The notes under the pieces: model-generated
What the model saw: only the letters and a program-made list of their open reading frames with translations
The model's database searches: none
Told to the model about the DNA's origin: nothing
Program-made: the position numbers and the translations under genes
Source of the DNA: a virus
Strand: one strand, 5' to 3'
Length of the DNA stretch: 55,653 nucleotides
Virus record (IMG/VR): IMGVR_UViG_3300011114_000465
Location: 1-55,653 of that record
Shown: in pieces, positions 1 through 7,651 of the stretch
How the letters are laid out: each line of letters begins with the position of its first letter
Numbering within the stretch: the first letter of the stretch is position 1

Positions 1-112
1 CGCTGTCTGCATCAAGCACGGTCTCCGGCACAGGGTTCAGTACATACCTGGCCAGCCCGCCTGCGATTGGCGGCACAGCGGCTGCTGCCGGTGCGTTCAC
101 CACGCTGTCTGC
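1..112. repeat. terminal direct repeat, left copy (contig closes as a circle)
   Basis: These 112 bases are identical to 55542-55653. The overlap keeps the tail-fibre frame open across the join, so it is most simply an assembly overlap of a circular or circularly permuted genome. It consists of one full 102-bp repeat unit plus 10 bases, so the true number of repeat units in the virus could be higher than assembled. Confidence 0.85.
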
Positions 113-204
113 ATCAAGCACGGTCTCTGGCACAGGGTTCAGTACATACTTGGCCAGCCCTCCAGCGATTGGCGGCACAGCGGCTGCTGCCGGTACGTTT
201 ACAA
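1..204 (+). repeat. 102-bp tandem repeat, two units, coding
   Basis: Units 1-102 and 103-204 differ at only a few bases and code for 34 residues each (motif FSTYLASPPAIGG). Shorter relatives of the unit start, coding AFTTLSA, occur upstream near 55370 and 55528. Such in-frame repeats can change copy number by slippage and so change fibre length. Confidence 0.85.
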
Positions 205-1091
205 CCGTCACCGCAAACACTAGCGTCACCACGCCATTCGTCACTTCTGCTGCTGCAACATCGTTGCTTTTAAAGTCAGCAGGCACAACTGCCATCACGA
301 TTGACACAAGTCAGCGGGTCGGCATCAACGTCACGCCATCAACAGCCACAACAGCGCAGTTGCAAGTAACGGGCGGCACAACAAATGCAACCACACTTCT
401 CACGTCGTATTCACAAGCCACAGTTGCCTTAGTTCCAAAATCGTCTTCTGGATACTCGCTGGCTATTGCATCAGGCACAGGTGATCTTCCGCAGATACAG
501 GTCAGCACAAGTGGAACGGCGGCTGGAGCTTTGCTGATAAATCCTTATGGCGGCAATGTGGGGATTAACACATCTAGTGCGCCAGCAGGAAGTTTAGACG
601 TGGGCGGCAACGCATTCATGAACGGCTTGCGTTTGAATGGCGGAAATACAGCGGACACAATCTATCAGGCTACTGGAGATATTGGCATTTCAGTGGCTAC
701 TGCCGCAAACATAAAGTTCAATATCAACGGAACAAACCGTTTGACTTTAGATACCGTTGGCAGCTTAAACCTGTCTGGCTCGTACACCGAAGGCGTGGTC
801 GCAATTGGTAACTCAGGCACGGCTCAGACATTGTCCTTGGCCAACGGCACTGTGCAGACGGTCACCATGACAGGCAACTGCACGTTCACCATGCCAACAG
901 CCGTTGCCGGCAAATCGTTCATCTTGATCGTAAGCTCAGGCGCTGGCTCGTTTACAGGCACCTTCACTAGCGTGAAGTGGCCAAACAACGCAGCACCTAC
1001 ACTGACCACCACGGCAACCAGGTGGGACATTCTGACGTTCGTTTCCAACGGCACATCCTGGTACGGTAACTTTGCACAGGCATACGCATAA
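1..1091 (+). CDS. tail fibre protein, C-terminal part (gene crosses the contig ends)
   Basis: This is the continuation of the gene that starts at 54989. Position 1 is the second base of a codon in that same frame, and no stop occurs before TAA at 1089-1091. On a closed circle the gene is 1,644 nt (547 aa). The visible protein starts with two 34-residue repeats containing FSTYLASPPAIGG, encoded by the 102-bp tandem repeat. Long Ser/Thr/Gly-rich, beta-like sequence follows to the C-terminus, as in shaft and tip regions of phage fibres. It directly follows the nozzle gene and overlaps the next gene by one base (TAATG), so it is co-translated with the second fibre-like protein. A role in host binding is inferred from position and composition; no receptor-binding domain is recognised. 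Confidence 0.75.
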   Translation, partial: LSASSTVSGTGFSTYLASPPAIGGTAAAAGAFTTLSASSTVSGTGFSTYLASPPAIGGTAAAAGTFTTVTANTSVTTPFVTSAAATSLLLKSAGTTAITIDTSQRVGINVTPSTATTAQLQVTGGTTNATTLLTSYSQATVALVPKSSSGYSLAIASGTGDLPQIQVSTSGTAAGALLINPYGGNVGINTSSAPAGSLDVGGNAFMNGLRLNGGNTADTIYQATGDIGISVATAANIKFNINGTNRLTLDTVGSLNLSGSYTEGVVAIGNSGTAQTLSLANGTVQTVTMTGNCTFTMPTAVAGKSFILIVSSGAGSFTGTFTSVKWPNNAAPTLTTTATRWDILTFVSNGTSWYGNFAQAYA

Positions 1092-3580
1092 TGTTCTCAT
1101 CCAAGAATCAATTCCTAACAGGCGCTGGCGGCTACCAAATTCAGCGCAGTGTGCGTCTGCGCTCAAGTGCAAGCGGGTATTTCAATAGAACGCCTGGGAG
1201 TGCATCAAGCCGGACTACTTGGACGTGGAGTGGCTGGGTAAAACGTGGAGAGTTGTCAAGGTCAACTGTTGGTGGAGTAATAGGAATATTTGGCGCTGGA
1301 ACACTTGGGACGAGCCAATCAAATTTCAATTGCTACTTCAACAGCAACTTTGATATTTATTTGCAAGAAACGGTAAATAACGTATCAAATCAATTGATAT
1401 ATGAAACTACCTCTCTCTACCGTGACCCATCGGCTTGGTATCACATCATCATTGCGATGGATACAACGCAAGCCACTGCGTCAAATAGAACAAGAATATA
1501 TGTTAACGGCGTACTTGCACCCGGCTCGTTCTCCGTAACACCCGGACAAAACCAAACATTGTCTATCAACAATACCGTGCCTCAGTACATCGGTGGGGCG
1601 GGTGTCAATCCTCAAGCCTATGGCAACGTGCTTAGTTACCTTGATGGCTACCTCACTGAGATCAATTTTGTTGACGGCTACCCAACAGTATCAGGAACAA
1701 CCTATAACGCCACCACATGGGCGGCATTGAATGTTGCAACACTGTTTGGTGAAACAAACCCTGTCACTGGTGTATGGCAACCGAAAGCGTATATAGGCAC
1801 ATACGGCACAAACGGATATGAACTGAACTTTAGCGACAACTCCGCCTCTACTGCCGCAACCATTGGCAAAGACTACTCAGGCAACGGCAACAACTGGACA
1901 CCAAACAACATCAGCGTGACTGCTGGTGTTACATACGACTCCATGCTGGACACACCTACACCTTTTGCTGATGGCGGTAATGGCCGGGGGAACTACCCAG
2001 TCCTTAACCCAATCAAATTATTTGCCAATAATTTAACCATCACTGATGGCAATCTATCGGCGACGAATTCGTCGGCAACTGTCGCCACTCAAGCAGTTGC
2101 GTCCATGCGACTGCCGTCAACCGGCAAATGGTATTGGGAAGTCACAAACGTATCGGGCTCTGGATTGAACTGCTATGCTGGCATGGCTACTACTGAGGCG
2201 GTCGCCGATGGAAGCACGGTCACCAACAATATTGGCGGCTATCGATCAAATGGCGCAATAAATAATCTAGCTGGAACCGCGCAGACATCAGGCGCTACGT
2301 ATACAGCGGGTGACGTGATTGGCGTAGCAGTAGACGTTGATGCTGGCACTGTGCAGTTTTACAAAAACGGTGCAGCGCAAGGAGCAACCCCATCATTCAG
2401 TTTTACAGCCGGGACAATCATCGTTCCTGCGGTTGCCACTGACAACTCAGCAGGCACAAAAACCTTTGCAGCCAACTTTGGTCAACGCCCATTCAACAGC
2501 ACACCGCCCACTGGCTTTATTGCACTGAACACGCAGAACCTGCCTACGCCCAGTATCAGCAATGGCGCAAGCTACATGGCGGCTACTACATATACAGGTA
2601 CTGGGGCTTCTTTGGCTGTTACAAATACAGTCAATGGCATATCGTTTCAACCTGATTTTGTATGGACAAAAGTTCGCAACAACACTTACTCAAATCATCT
2701 TGAAGACGCTGTGCGCGGAGTCGGCCAGCGTTTGTTAAGTGATAGTACAGTAGTAGAAGCAACCGGTACAAATGGCAAACTGACAGCATTTAATTCAAAT
2801 GGATTTACGCAAGATGGCGGCGTAGAAGTTGGCGCATCTGCTGGTACTTACGTTGCTTGGCAATGGAACGCTGGCGGCTCAACTGTAACCAACACCAGCG
2901 GAACAATTTCAGCACAAGTAAGAGCAAATGCAACTGCTGGCTTTAGCGTGGTGACGTATACAGGCACAGGTGCTAACGCTACTGTTGGTCATGGCTTGGG
3001 TGTTGCGCCTAAGATGATAATACTTAAACCTAGAAGTATTGTTAGTTCATGGATTGTTTGGCACACCGCATTCGCTGGCACTGAATACATTGTCTTGGAA
3101 TCAACTGCCGCAAAAGCAACTTTGGCGGCTATGTGGAACAGCACAACTCCAACCAGCAGTGTTTTCAGCATTGGAACAAATGCCAACGTCAGTCAAAATG
3201 CAGCAACTTTTGTAGCCTACTGCTTTGCCGCAGTAGCTGGATACTCTGCATTTGGTAGCTACACAGGCAATGCAAGCACTGATGGGCCTTTTGTGTACAC
3301 AGGATTTAGACCGAGGTTTGTAATGTGGAAAAACGCATCCGCAGTAGGAGATTGGCAAATTTTTGATACATCTCGCAATCTATACAACTTAACAAACCTT
3401 GACCTTCGCCCCAATCTTTCGCAAGCCGAAACCACTCAAGCGACCACTAACCAGCCCTTAGATTTTTTATCAAACGGTTTTAAGATTAGAGGCAGTGGAG
3501 CAGGCGGCAACGGAAGCGGCAACACCATAATCTACGCCGCATTTGCCGAAAACCCATTCAAAAATTCACTTGCGAGGTAA
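1091..3580 (+). CDS. large fibre/appendage protein with LamG-like and SPRY-like domains
   Basis: An 829-aa protein whose start overlaps the previous stop by one base. About residues 30-215 read as a concanavalin/LamG-type jelly roll: TWSGWVKRG, then YHIIIAMD, RIYVNG, and a final LDGYLTEINFVDG strand. Residues about 340-470 look like a SPRY domain (KWYWEV, then DVIGVAVDVDAGTVQFYKNG). The C-terminal half has two modules of the type seen in aquatic phage fibres, one with VGHGLGVAPKMIILK. All of these are carbohydrate- or protein-binding folds, so this is probably a receptor-binding appendage. No signal peptide, membrane segment or catalytic motif is evident. The domain names come from motif reading, not from a search. 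Confidence 0.75.
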   Translation: MFSSKNQFLTGAGGYQIQRSVRLRSSASGYFNRTPGSASSRTTWTWSGWVKRGELSRSTVGGVIGIFGAGTLGTSQSNFNCYFNSNFDIYLQETVNNVSNQLIYETTSLYRDPSAWYHIIIAMDTTQATASNRTRIYVNGVLAPGSFSVTPGQNQTLSINNTVPQYIGGAGVNPQAYGNVLSYLDGYLTEINFVDGYPTVSGTTYNATTWAALNVATLFGETNPVTGVWQPKAYIGTYGTNGYELNFSDNSASTAATIGKDYSGNGNNWTPNNISVTAGVTYDSMLDTPTPFADGGNGRGNYPVLNPIKLFANNLTITDGNLSATNSSATVATQAVASMRLPSTGKWYWEVTNVSGSGLNCYAGMATTEAVADGSTVTNNIGGYRSNGAINNLAGTAQTSGATYTAGDVIGVAVDVDAGTVQFYKNGAAQGATPSFSFTAGTIIVPAVATDNSAGTKTFAANFGQRPFNSTPPTGFIALNTQNLPTPSISNGASYMAATTYTGTGASLAVTNTVNGISFQPDFVWTKVRNNTYSNHLEDAVRGVGQRLLSDSTVVEATGTNGKLTAFNSNGFTQDGGVEVGASAGTYVAWQWNAGGSTVTNTSGTISAQVRANATAGFSVVTYTGTGANATVGHGLGVAPKMIILKPRSIVSSWIVWHTAFAGTEYIVLESTAAKATLAAMWNSTTPTSSVFSIGTNANVSQNAATFVAYCFAAVAGYSAFGSYTGNASTDGPFVYTGFRPRFVMWKNASAVGDWQIFDTSRNLYNLTNLDLRPNLSQAETTQATTNQPLDFLSNGFKIRGSGAGGNGSGNTIIYAAFAENPFKNSLAR

Positions 3581-3583
3581 CAC

Positions 3584-4015
3584 ATGTTTTTACTCAACGG
3601 CAACCCACTACCCATCGACACCCCCTTTGAGATCGACGGCACTCAGTACCCATCCAACTGGCTACGCCTGACATCCATCGAAGAAAAGAACGCGGTTGGC
3701 ATCACCGAGGTTGCAGACCCTGAACACTACGACGACCGCTTCTACTGGGGCGTAGACAACCCCAAAGACTTGGCCGGTCTCAAAACCATCTGGACCGCCC
3801 AGGTTAAAGACACCACCAACAAGCTCTTGGCCGCGACTGACTGGATGTACATCCGCAAGTTGGAACGCAACGTAGACGTGCCTGCGGCCACGGTAACATA
3901 CCGCGCGGCAGTCATTACCGAATGCACCAGGTTGATCGCAAGCATCGATGCTGCCACCGACGTACCTGGTTTGATCACCGCCGTAACAACACAAACCTGG
4001 CCTGAAAGTGCGTAA
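3584..4015 (+). CDS. putative tail-fibre assembly-like protein
   Basis: A 143-aa protein starting four bases after the fibre-like gene and overlapping the next gene as TAATG. The segment LLAATDWMYIRKLERNVDVP followed by TYRAAVI resembles the C-terminal part of phage tail-fibre assembly proteins, where a tryptophan-containing LAATDW helix precedes a short Arg/Tyr helix. The N-terminus (FLLNGNPLPIDTPFEIDG) is compatible with a fibre-associated beta structure. Position right after two fibre genes supports a chaperone or fibre accessory role. This remains an inference; hypothetical protein is the safe name. Confidence 0.5.
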   Translation: MFLLNGNPLPIDTPFEIDGTQYPSNWLRLTSIEEKNAVGITEVADPEHYDDRFYWGVDNPKDLAGLKTIWTAQVKDTTNKLLAATDWMYIRKLERNVDVPAATVTYRAAVITECTRLIASIDAATDVPGLITAVTTQTWPESA

Positions 4016-4212
4016 TGGAAAACAACCTTGAAAAAGACTTTGCCGTGCATGAGGCAATTTGCGCTCAACGCTATGAAGCCATCGAAGCAAAACTGGAAGC
4101 CGGTAAGCAGCGCATGAAGATGATAGAGATTCAACTCTATATCGTGATCGGCGCTATCTTGTTTGGCCCAGGTGTTGCTGCTGACATCGTGAAGAAGTTG
4201 TTGGGGCTGTAA
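4015..4212 (+). CDS. small single-span membrane protein, holin-like (XhlA-like)
   Basis: A 65-aa protein with a charged, probably coiled N-terminal half (EAIEAKLEAGKQRMKMIE) and one C-terminal hydrophobic helix (LYIVIGAILFGPGVAADIV). This order matches haemolysin XhlA-type phage membrane proteins that assist holins. It starts inside the previous stop codon (TAATG) and opens the lysis cassette. An accessory holin role is inferred; the two-span protein at 5326 is the stronger main holin candidate. Confidence 0.5.
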   Translation: MENNLEKDFAVHEAICAQRYEAIEAKLEAGKQRMKMIEIQLYIVIGAILFGPGVAADIVKKLLGL

Positions 4213-4216
4213 CGAT

Positions 4217-4924
4217 GTGGACCCCATATCGCTATGCCTTCTTGCTGCTGGATTAGTTAAGCAAATCCAGGCTGGGTGCGACCTTTATCGTGAGGCGAAA
4301 ACCCAGTTCATCCAGGTTAAGAAGACGGCTGACGAAGTCATAGCGATCGGTAAAGAAGCCCAGGGTTTCTTTACCAAGTTGGTTCAGTTTTTCAGTCCTG
4401 CGCCAGCAAAGCCCTCCAGTCCGGTTGCGGGCAAGCCCGCAGCAAAGAAAAAAGAAAAGTTCGTCGAAGTCGACGAACAACAAATCCTCAACGATGTCGT
4501 AGCCCGGCTCATCGAGTTCTTCCACCTTCAGGAGCAGCTCGCGGCTCACATACGCGAGGAGGAAGAAAAGTCACGAACTGTGTACGACCCCAACGCCAAC
4601 CTGATGGAAGCGGCGATCAAGAGGGTCAGGGCGCAGGACCAGATGGACCAGCTTGTCATCACCATAAGAGAGGCGATGACCTGGAACGCTCCGCCGGAAC
4701 TTGGTGCCCTGTACAGCAAGGTATTCGAGATGCGTGAAATTGTTGGTGCTGAACAGGAGGCTGCCAGGCTGGCGCAAGAATCAATTGCTAAAAGGAAGCG
4801 ATGGCAACGTCAGCAAAGAGAGGCGGACCGCAATCTAAAAATCGGAGCCAGCCTCCTGACTTTGGCTCTTATCGGATACCTGTGGATGTGGCTCCTGTGG
4901 GTCCAACACGCGAGGACACTTTGA
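4217..4924 (+). CDS. hypothetical membrane-anchored protein with C-terminal helix
   Basis: A 235-aa protein read from GTG at 4217, four bases after the previous stop; no better ATG lies nearby. A Pro/Ala/Lys-rich linker (residues about 60-80) separates an N-terminal helical part from a long charged helical region, which ends in an Arg-rich stretch and a hydrophobic C-terminal anchor (LLTLALIGYLWMWLLW). The family is not recognised. Its place among small membrane proteins before the holin and spanins points to a lysis or membrane-associated function, but nothing shows the activity. The stop TGA overlaps the next start as TGATG. Confidence 0.6.
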   Translation: MDPISLCLLAAGLVKQIQAGCDLYREAKTQFIQVKKTADEVIAIGKEAQGFFTKLVQFFSPAPAKPSSPVAGKPAAKKKEKFVEVDEQQILNDVVARLIEFFHLQEQLAAHIREEEEKSRTVYDPNANLMEAAIKRVRAQDQMDQLVITIREAMTWNAPPELGALYSKVFEMREIVGAEQEAARLAQESIAKRKRWQRQQREADRNLKIGASLLTLALIGYLWMWLLWVQHARTL

Positions 4925-5154
4925 TGGGCGTACTGGGTTGGGTTCTTGCTGTGATTCTTGTGGCGTTCATGTTGCCCTTGCTTGGCTTTTTGTATCTGGA
5001 CATTTTGGAAGCTAAGCATGAGGCCAAAGCTCAACTGGAGCAGGTCCAAAAACTTAGACGCGAAATTGAAAAACAACAGCGGGACAATCGAAAGACAAAT
5101 GAGTTTTCCGACAACCCACTTTTTGACCGAAGGAGTAAGCGTGAACATTTTTGA
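4924..5154 (+). CDS. small membrane protein with coiled coil
   Basis: A 76-aa protein. The open frame extends upstream to 4801, but the ATG at 4924 overlaps the previous TGA (TGATG) and gives a sensible N-terminal membrane helix (VLGWVLAVILVAFMLPLLGF), so that start is preferred. It continues as a charged coiled coil (EAKHEAKAQLEQVQKLRREI). This is a miniature i-spanin-like layout, but a full Rz/Rz1 pair follows downstream, so the role is unclear. Its 3' end overlaps the GTG start of the next gene. Confidence 0.55.
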   Translation: MGVLGWVLAVILVAFMLPLLGFLYLDILEAKHEAKAQLEQVQKLRREIEKQQRDNRKTNEFSDNPLFDRRSKREHF

Positions 5155-5326
5155 AATCTGGATTTTGTCGATCATGGTGGTCCTACTGTTTGGATGCGAA
5201 GACCACTTCCGATATCCATGCCAGGACCCAAAGAACTGGGCAGCCACTGAATGCAAACCGCCGATCTGTACGGCCACTGGCACCTGTCCTGAACAGCTTG
5301 TTAAACCTGAACCGGAGAAGAAGTAA
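5141..5326 (+). CDS. small lipoprotein
   Basis: A 61-aa protein translated from GTG at 5141, placed after a strong AAGGAG ribosome site; the frame is open further upstream, but that part only shadows the previous gene. The N-terminus is a short signal peptide ending in a lipobox-like LLFGC, with the Cys expected to be lipidated. The mature part carries five more cysteines in short spacings (YPC, ATEC, PPIC, TGTC) and a Pro/Glu/Lys tail. Similar Cys-rich short lipoproteins recur in podovirus lysis regions, though their function is unknown. The stop overlaps the next ATG (TAATG). Confidence 0.65.
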   Translation: MNIFEIWILSIMVVLLFGCEDHFRYPCQDPKNWAATECKPPICTATGTCPEQLVKPEPEKK

Positions 5327-5646
5327 TGCCGACAGTCGTAATGAATCAAAAGCATCGCATGGCCGTTGAAGAGATCGAAGTCCGAGTCTGGGCGTTCGTG
5401 ATCACAGCCCTGGTCCTGATCCTGCTTGGATCGATGGCCATGTTCTTGTACAGCGTCAGCTTTGTTCAACAGCCCATGGCTGCCATGGCACCCATCGACA
5501 AGGTGTACACGCAACAGATCAGCACAATCATGGTGTTCATCACCGGCGTGCTGGGTGGTGTTGCCGGTCGTTCTGGTGTCAAGGCTGTGGCCAACGCGAT
5601 TGCCAAGGCCGAAGCAAACGACAACGATGAACCGCCTGCGCCATGA
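5326..5646 (+). CDS. candidate holin, two membrane segments
   Basis: A 106-aa protein with two hydrophobic segments, VWAFVITALVLILLGSMAMF (about residues 22-41) and ISTIMVFITGVLGGVAG (about 65-81), and a short charged C-terminus (EANDNDEPPAP). Size, topology and location just before Rz and the endolysin fit a class II holin, which forms holes in the inner membrane and times lysis. The ATG overlaps the previous TAA, and its own end overlaps the start of the Rz gene by four bases. Confidence 0.6.
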   Translation: MPTVVMNQKHRMAVEEIEVRVWAFVITALVLILLGSMAMFLYSVSFVQQPMAAMAPIDKVYTQQISTIMVFITGVLGGVAGRSGVKAVANAIAKAEANDNDEPPAP

Positions 5647-6110
5647 GTATCTTCAACCCCTGGGTGCTGCTTGGCATCATTGCCGCCATCTTCACCAGTT
5701 TTGGTGGCGGCTATTACAAAGGAAAACATGATGAATCAAATCGCAATCAAATTGAAGTTGCTCGTCTCAATGCTGAAGCTCGACAGACTGAGCAGCGCAT
5801 GGGCGAAGTTGCTCGAACGTATTCGGAAACACTGAGGAAATCTCAAAATGCTGCACAAGCTAAAGAAACTAAGTTGCGTGCTGATCTTGCCACTGGCGAG
5901 CGCAAGCTGTTCATTCCTGTCAAAGCCGCCGAGTGTGCCGTACCAGCCGCCGCAGATTCCTCCACTCCCAGTGGAGATACAGAAACAAGAGCCGAACTTG
6001 ACGGACGAATTGCTCAAGCTCTTGTCGATCTCACCAGCCGAGGTGACCAAGCCATCCGCAGTCTCAACACCTGCGTCGACCAATACAACCAAATGAGGAC
6101 CATGAAATGA
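5643..6110 (+). CDS. Rz: Rz-like i-spanin (inner-membrane spanin subunit)
   Basis: A 155-aa protein with an N-terminal membrane helix (WVLLGIIAAIFTSFGGGYY) followed by a long charged coiled coil and a C-terminal region (RGDQAIRSLNTCVDQYNQMR) of the kind seen in Rz proteins. i-Spanins sit in the inner membrane and, with the Rz1 lipoprotein, fuse inner and outer membranes in the last step of lysis of Gram-negative cells. The start overlaps the holin candidate as ATGA and the end overlaps the endolysin gene. The o-spanin frame is nested inside this gene. Confidence 0.8.
   Translation: MSIFNPWVLLGIIAAIFTSFGGGYYKGKHDESNRNQIEVARLNAEARQTEQRMGEVARTYSETLRKSQNAAQAKETKLRADLATGERKLFIPVKAAECAVPAAADSSTPSGDTETRAELDGRIAQALVDLTSRGDQAIRSLNTCVDQYNQMRTMK
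5848..6096 (+). CDS. Rz1: Rz1-like o-spanin lipoprotein, fully embedded in Rz
   Basis: An 82-aa protein in the +1 frame, wholly inside the Rz gene. It begins MLHKLKKLSCVLILPLASAS, a basic then hydrophobic signal peptide, followed by the Cys expected to be lipidated. A proline-rich stretch (KPPSVPYQPPQIPPLPV) comes right after. That combination and the nested location are the standard Rz1 arrangement in lambda-like lysis cassettes. The lipobox (SASC) is weaker than the consensus. As an outer-membrane lipoprotein it would meet the periplasmic end of Rz. Confidence 0.8.
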   Translation: MLHKLKKLSCVLILPLASASCSFLSKPPSVPYQPPQIPPLPVEIQKQEPNLTDELLKLLSISPAEVTKPSAVSTPASTNTTK

Positions 6111-6571
6111 ACTTATCCGCCAACTTCACCTTGAAAGAACTGACCAAGTCAGACACAGCCACCCGCCTGGGCATCGACAACACGCCCGACGAGGCCACAA
6201 TCGAAAACCTGAAGACCCTATGCGAGAACGTCCTCCAGCGCGTGCGCGACCACTTTGGCAAATCAGTGACCGTCAACAGCGGCTACCGCAGCCCTGAGTC
6301 CAATGCAGCCGTGGGCGGCAGCAAAACGTCTGACCACTGCAAGGGCCAGGCCGCTGACATCGAGATCGATGGCGTGCCCAACCCTGAGCTGGCCCAATGG
6401 ATCATGGATAACTGCGACTACACGCAGCTGATCCTGGAGTTTTACACCCAAGGCCAACCGAGTTCCGGCTGGGTCCACGTCTCTTACGACCCGAACAACC
6501 TGAAGAAACAAGAGCTGACCGCCGTCAAGGTGGCTGGCAAAACTCAGTATTTACCAGGATTGCAAGCGTAG
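6107..6571 (+). CDS. endolysin, M15-family peptidoglycan peptidase
   Basis: A 154-aa zinc peptidase of the M15A type, the full length of the family. Visible motifs are SGYRS (residues 58-62), SDHCKGQAADIEI with zinc ligands His77 and Asp84, and WVHVSY with the third ligand His124. The enzyme should cut the peptide cross-links of murein once the holin has opened the inner membrane. No signal peptide is present, fitting holin-dependent release. It is the last gene of the lysis cassette, and its stop touches the -35 box of the promoter at 6573. Confidence 0.85.
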   Translation: MNLSANFTLKELTKSDTATRLGIDNTPDEATIENLKTLCENVLQRVRDHFGKSVTVNSGYRSPESNAAVGGSKTSDHCKGQAADIEIDGVPNPELAQWIMDNCDYTQLILEFYTQGQPSSGWVHVSYDPNNLKKQELTAVKVAGKTQYLPGLQA

Positions 6572-6572
6572 C

Positions 6573-6622
6573 TTGCGCCCAACATGCCTATGGCATAAAA
6601 TCTTTGTAGGGACCTCGCGTCC
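6573..6622 (+). promoter_or_regulatory. late promoter copy A with conserved 5' stem-loop
   Basis: -35 TTGCGC (6573-6578), a 17-base spacer, -10 TAAAAT (6596-6601), then GGGACCTCGCGTCC (6609-6622), predicted to be the first transcribed bases and able to fold as a GGAC/GTCC hairpin. The same arrangement recurs at 41889 and 48402. It would drive the internal virion protein genes from 6665. A sigma-70-type promoter is inferred from the boxes. Confidence 0.7.
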
Positions 6623-6624
6623 GC

Positions 6625-6655
6625 AAAAAGCCGCTTTCGAGCGGCTTTTTCTTTT
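6625..6655 (+). terminator. intrinsic terminator between late promoter A and the internal protein genes
   Basis: A perfect 11-bp stem (6625-6635 with 6640-6650), loop TTCG and a T-rich tail. It lies downstream of promoter A and upstream of the ATG at 6665, so it would stop both read-through from the lysis genes and the new transcript unless antiterminated. Confidence 0.8.
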
Positions 6656-6664
6656 GGAGCTTAC

Positions 6665-7651
6665 ATGGCAACAGCAGCAAATCCTTTTGACATTCAGACC
6701 GGGGGCACAACCGGCGGCACACTCACGCCAGGTACGGACACAACTGCCGCCCAGTTTGACCCGGTGCAGCGCCAGGTAAACGCCGCACAGGACACCACCT
6801 CTGGCCAGTTGCAGCGCATCATGGCCGAAGACAACCCGCTCATGCAGCAGGCACGCGCACAGGCCAAGCAAGGCATGGCAGCACGCGGCCTGGTCAACAG
6901 CTCTATGGCCCAAGGCGCGGGCGTTGCAGCCATGCTAGAGAAGGCCACACCGATTGCAAAGGCCGATGCCGATACTTATTTCAGTCAAGGCATAACCAAC
7001 CAGAATTCAGCCAACGTAGGTGGCCAGTTCAACGTCGGCCAGCAAAACCAGTTTGGCTTGCAAAAAGGTGCTCAGACATTTCAAGCTGGCCAACTGGCCA
7101 ACCAGCAAACATTCACGGCCACCCAAGCTGGCCTGGAACGCGAACAGCAATCCAAGCTGCAAGTGGCCCAACAGAACTTTACCGGTGCTCAGTCCGCCCT
7201 GGATCGCGCTCAGCAGCTGGCCTTGACCGACAAAAGCGTCCAGGCCCAGGCTGCATTGCAAAAAGCACAGCAAGATTTTGCTGGCGCTCAGGCTGGTCTG
7301 GACCGTGCGCAGCAAACAGCGTTGCAAACCGGCCAGCAAACCTTTACTGCTCAACAGGCAGCCCTTGACCGAACCCAAAGAACCGAGTTGCAAAACGATC
7401 AGCAGGCAGCGGCCCTGGAACAGATCGGGTTTAAGGCTAAGGTTGATTTGCAAAACATCCCGACCGCGTTTGCAGCCAACATCACCAACACCACCATGAG
7501 CGGCGTTAATTCAATCATGGCTGATGGCACGATGACGGCAGATGCTAAGAAGGCAGCCATCACCAACTTGATCACTTATGCCAACGCGCAAGTGGATTGG
7601 GCAAACAAGTTTTACAGTGCGGCCATTCCTCCCATCACACAACCGAAATGA
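6665..7651 (+). CDS. internal virion-like protein with Ala/Gln coiled repeats
   Basis: A 328-aa protein, first of the block after promoter A, with an SD GGAG seven bases before ATG. The middle (about residues 120-260) is built of repeated 15-25-residue Ala/Gln-rich units such as QTFTAQQAALDRTQ and QQDFAGAQAGLDRAQQ, which should form a long helical coiled structure. The N-terminus has GGTTGG-type low-complexity sequence. Its place before the acetyltransferase and the giant proteins parallels the core/ejection proteins of podoviruses. No enzymatic motif is seen. Internal virion protein is inferred from synteny only. Confidence 0.6.
   Translation: MATAANPFDIQTGGTTGGTLTPGTDTTAAQFDPVQRQVNAAQDTTSGQLQRIMAEDNPLMQQARAQAKQGMAARGLVNSSMAQGAGVAAMLEKATPIAKADADTYFSQGITNQNSANVGGQFNVGQQNQFGLQKGAQTFQAGQLANQQTFTATQAGLEREQQSKLQVAQQNFTGAQSALDRAQQLALTDKSVQAQAALQKAQQDFAGAQAGLDRAQQTALQTGQQTFTAQQAALDRTQRTELQNDQQAAALEQIGFKAKVDLQNIPTAFAANITNTTMSGVNSIMADGTMTADAKKAAITNLITYANAQVDWANKFYSAAIPPITQPK

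Noticed and set aside
1-204. attL/attR-type attachment sites from the terminal repeat
   Set aside because: The repeat is coding, in frame across the join, and no integrase gene is present; assembly overlap of a circle is simpler.
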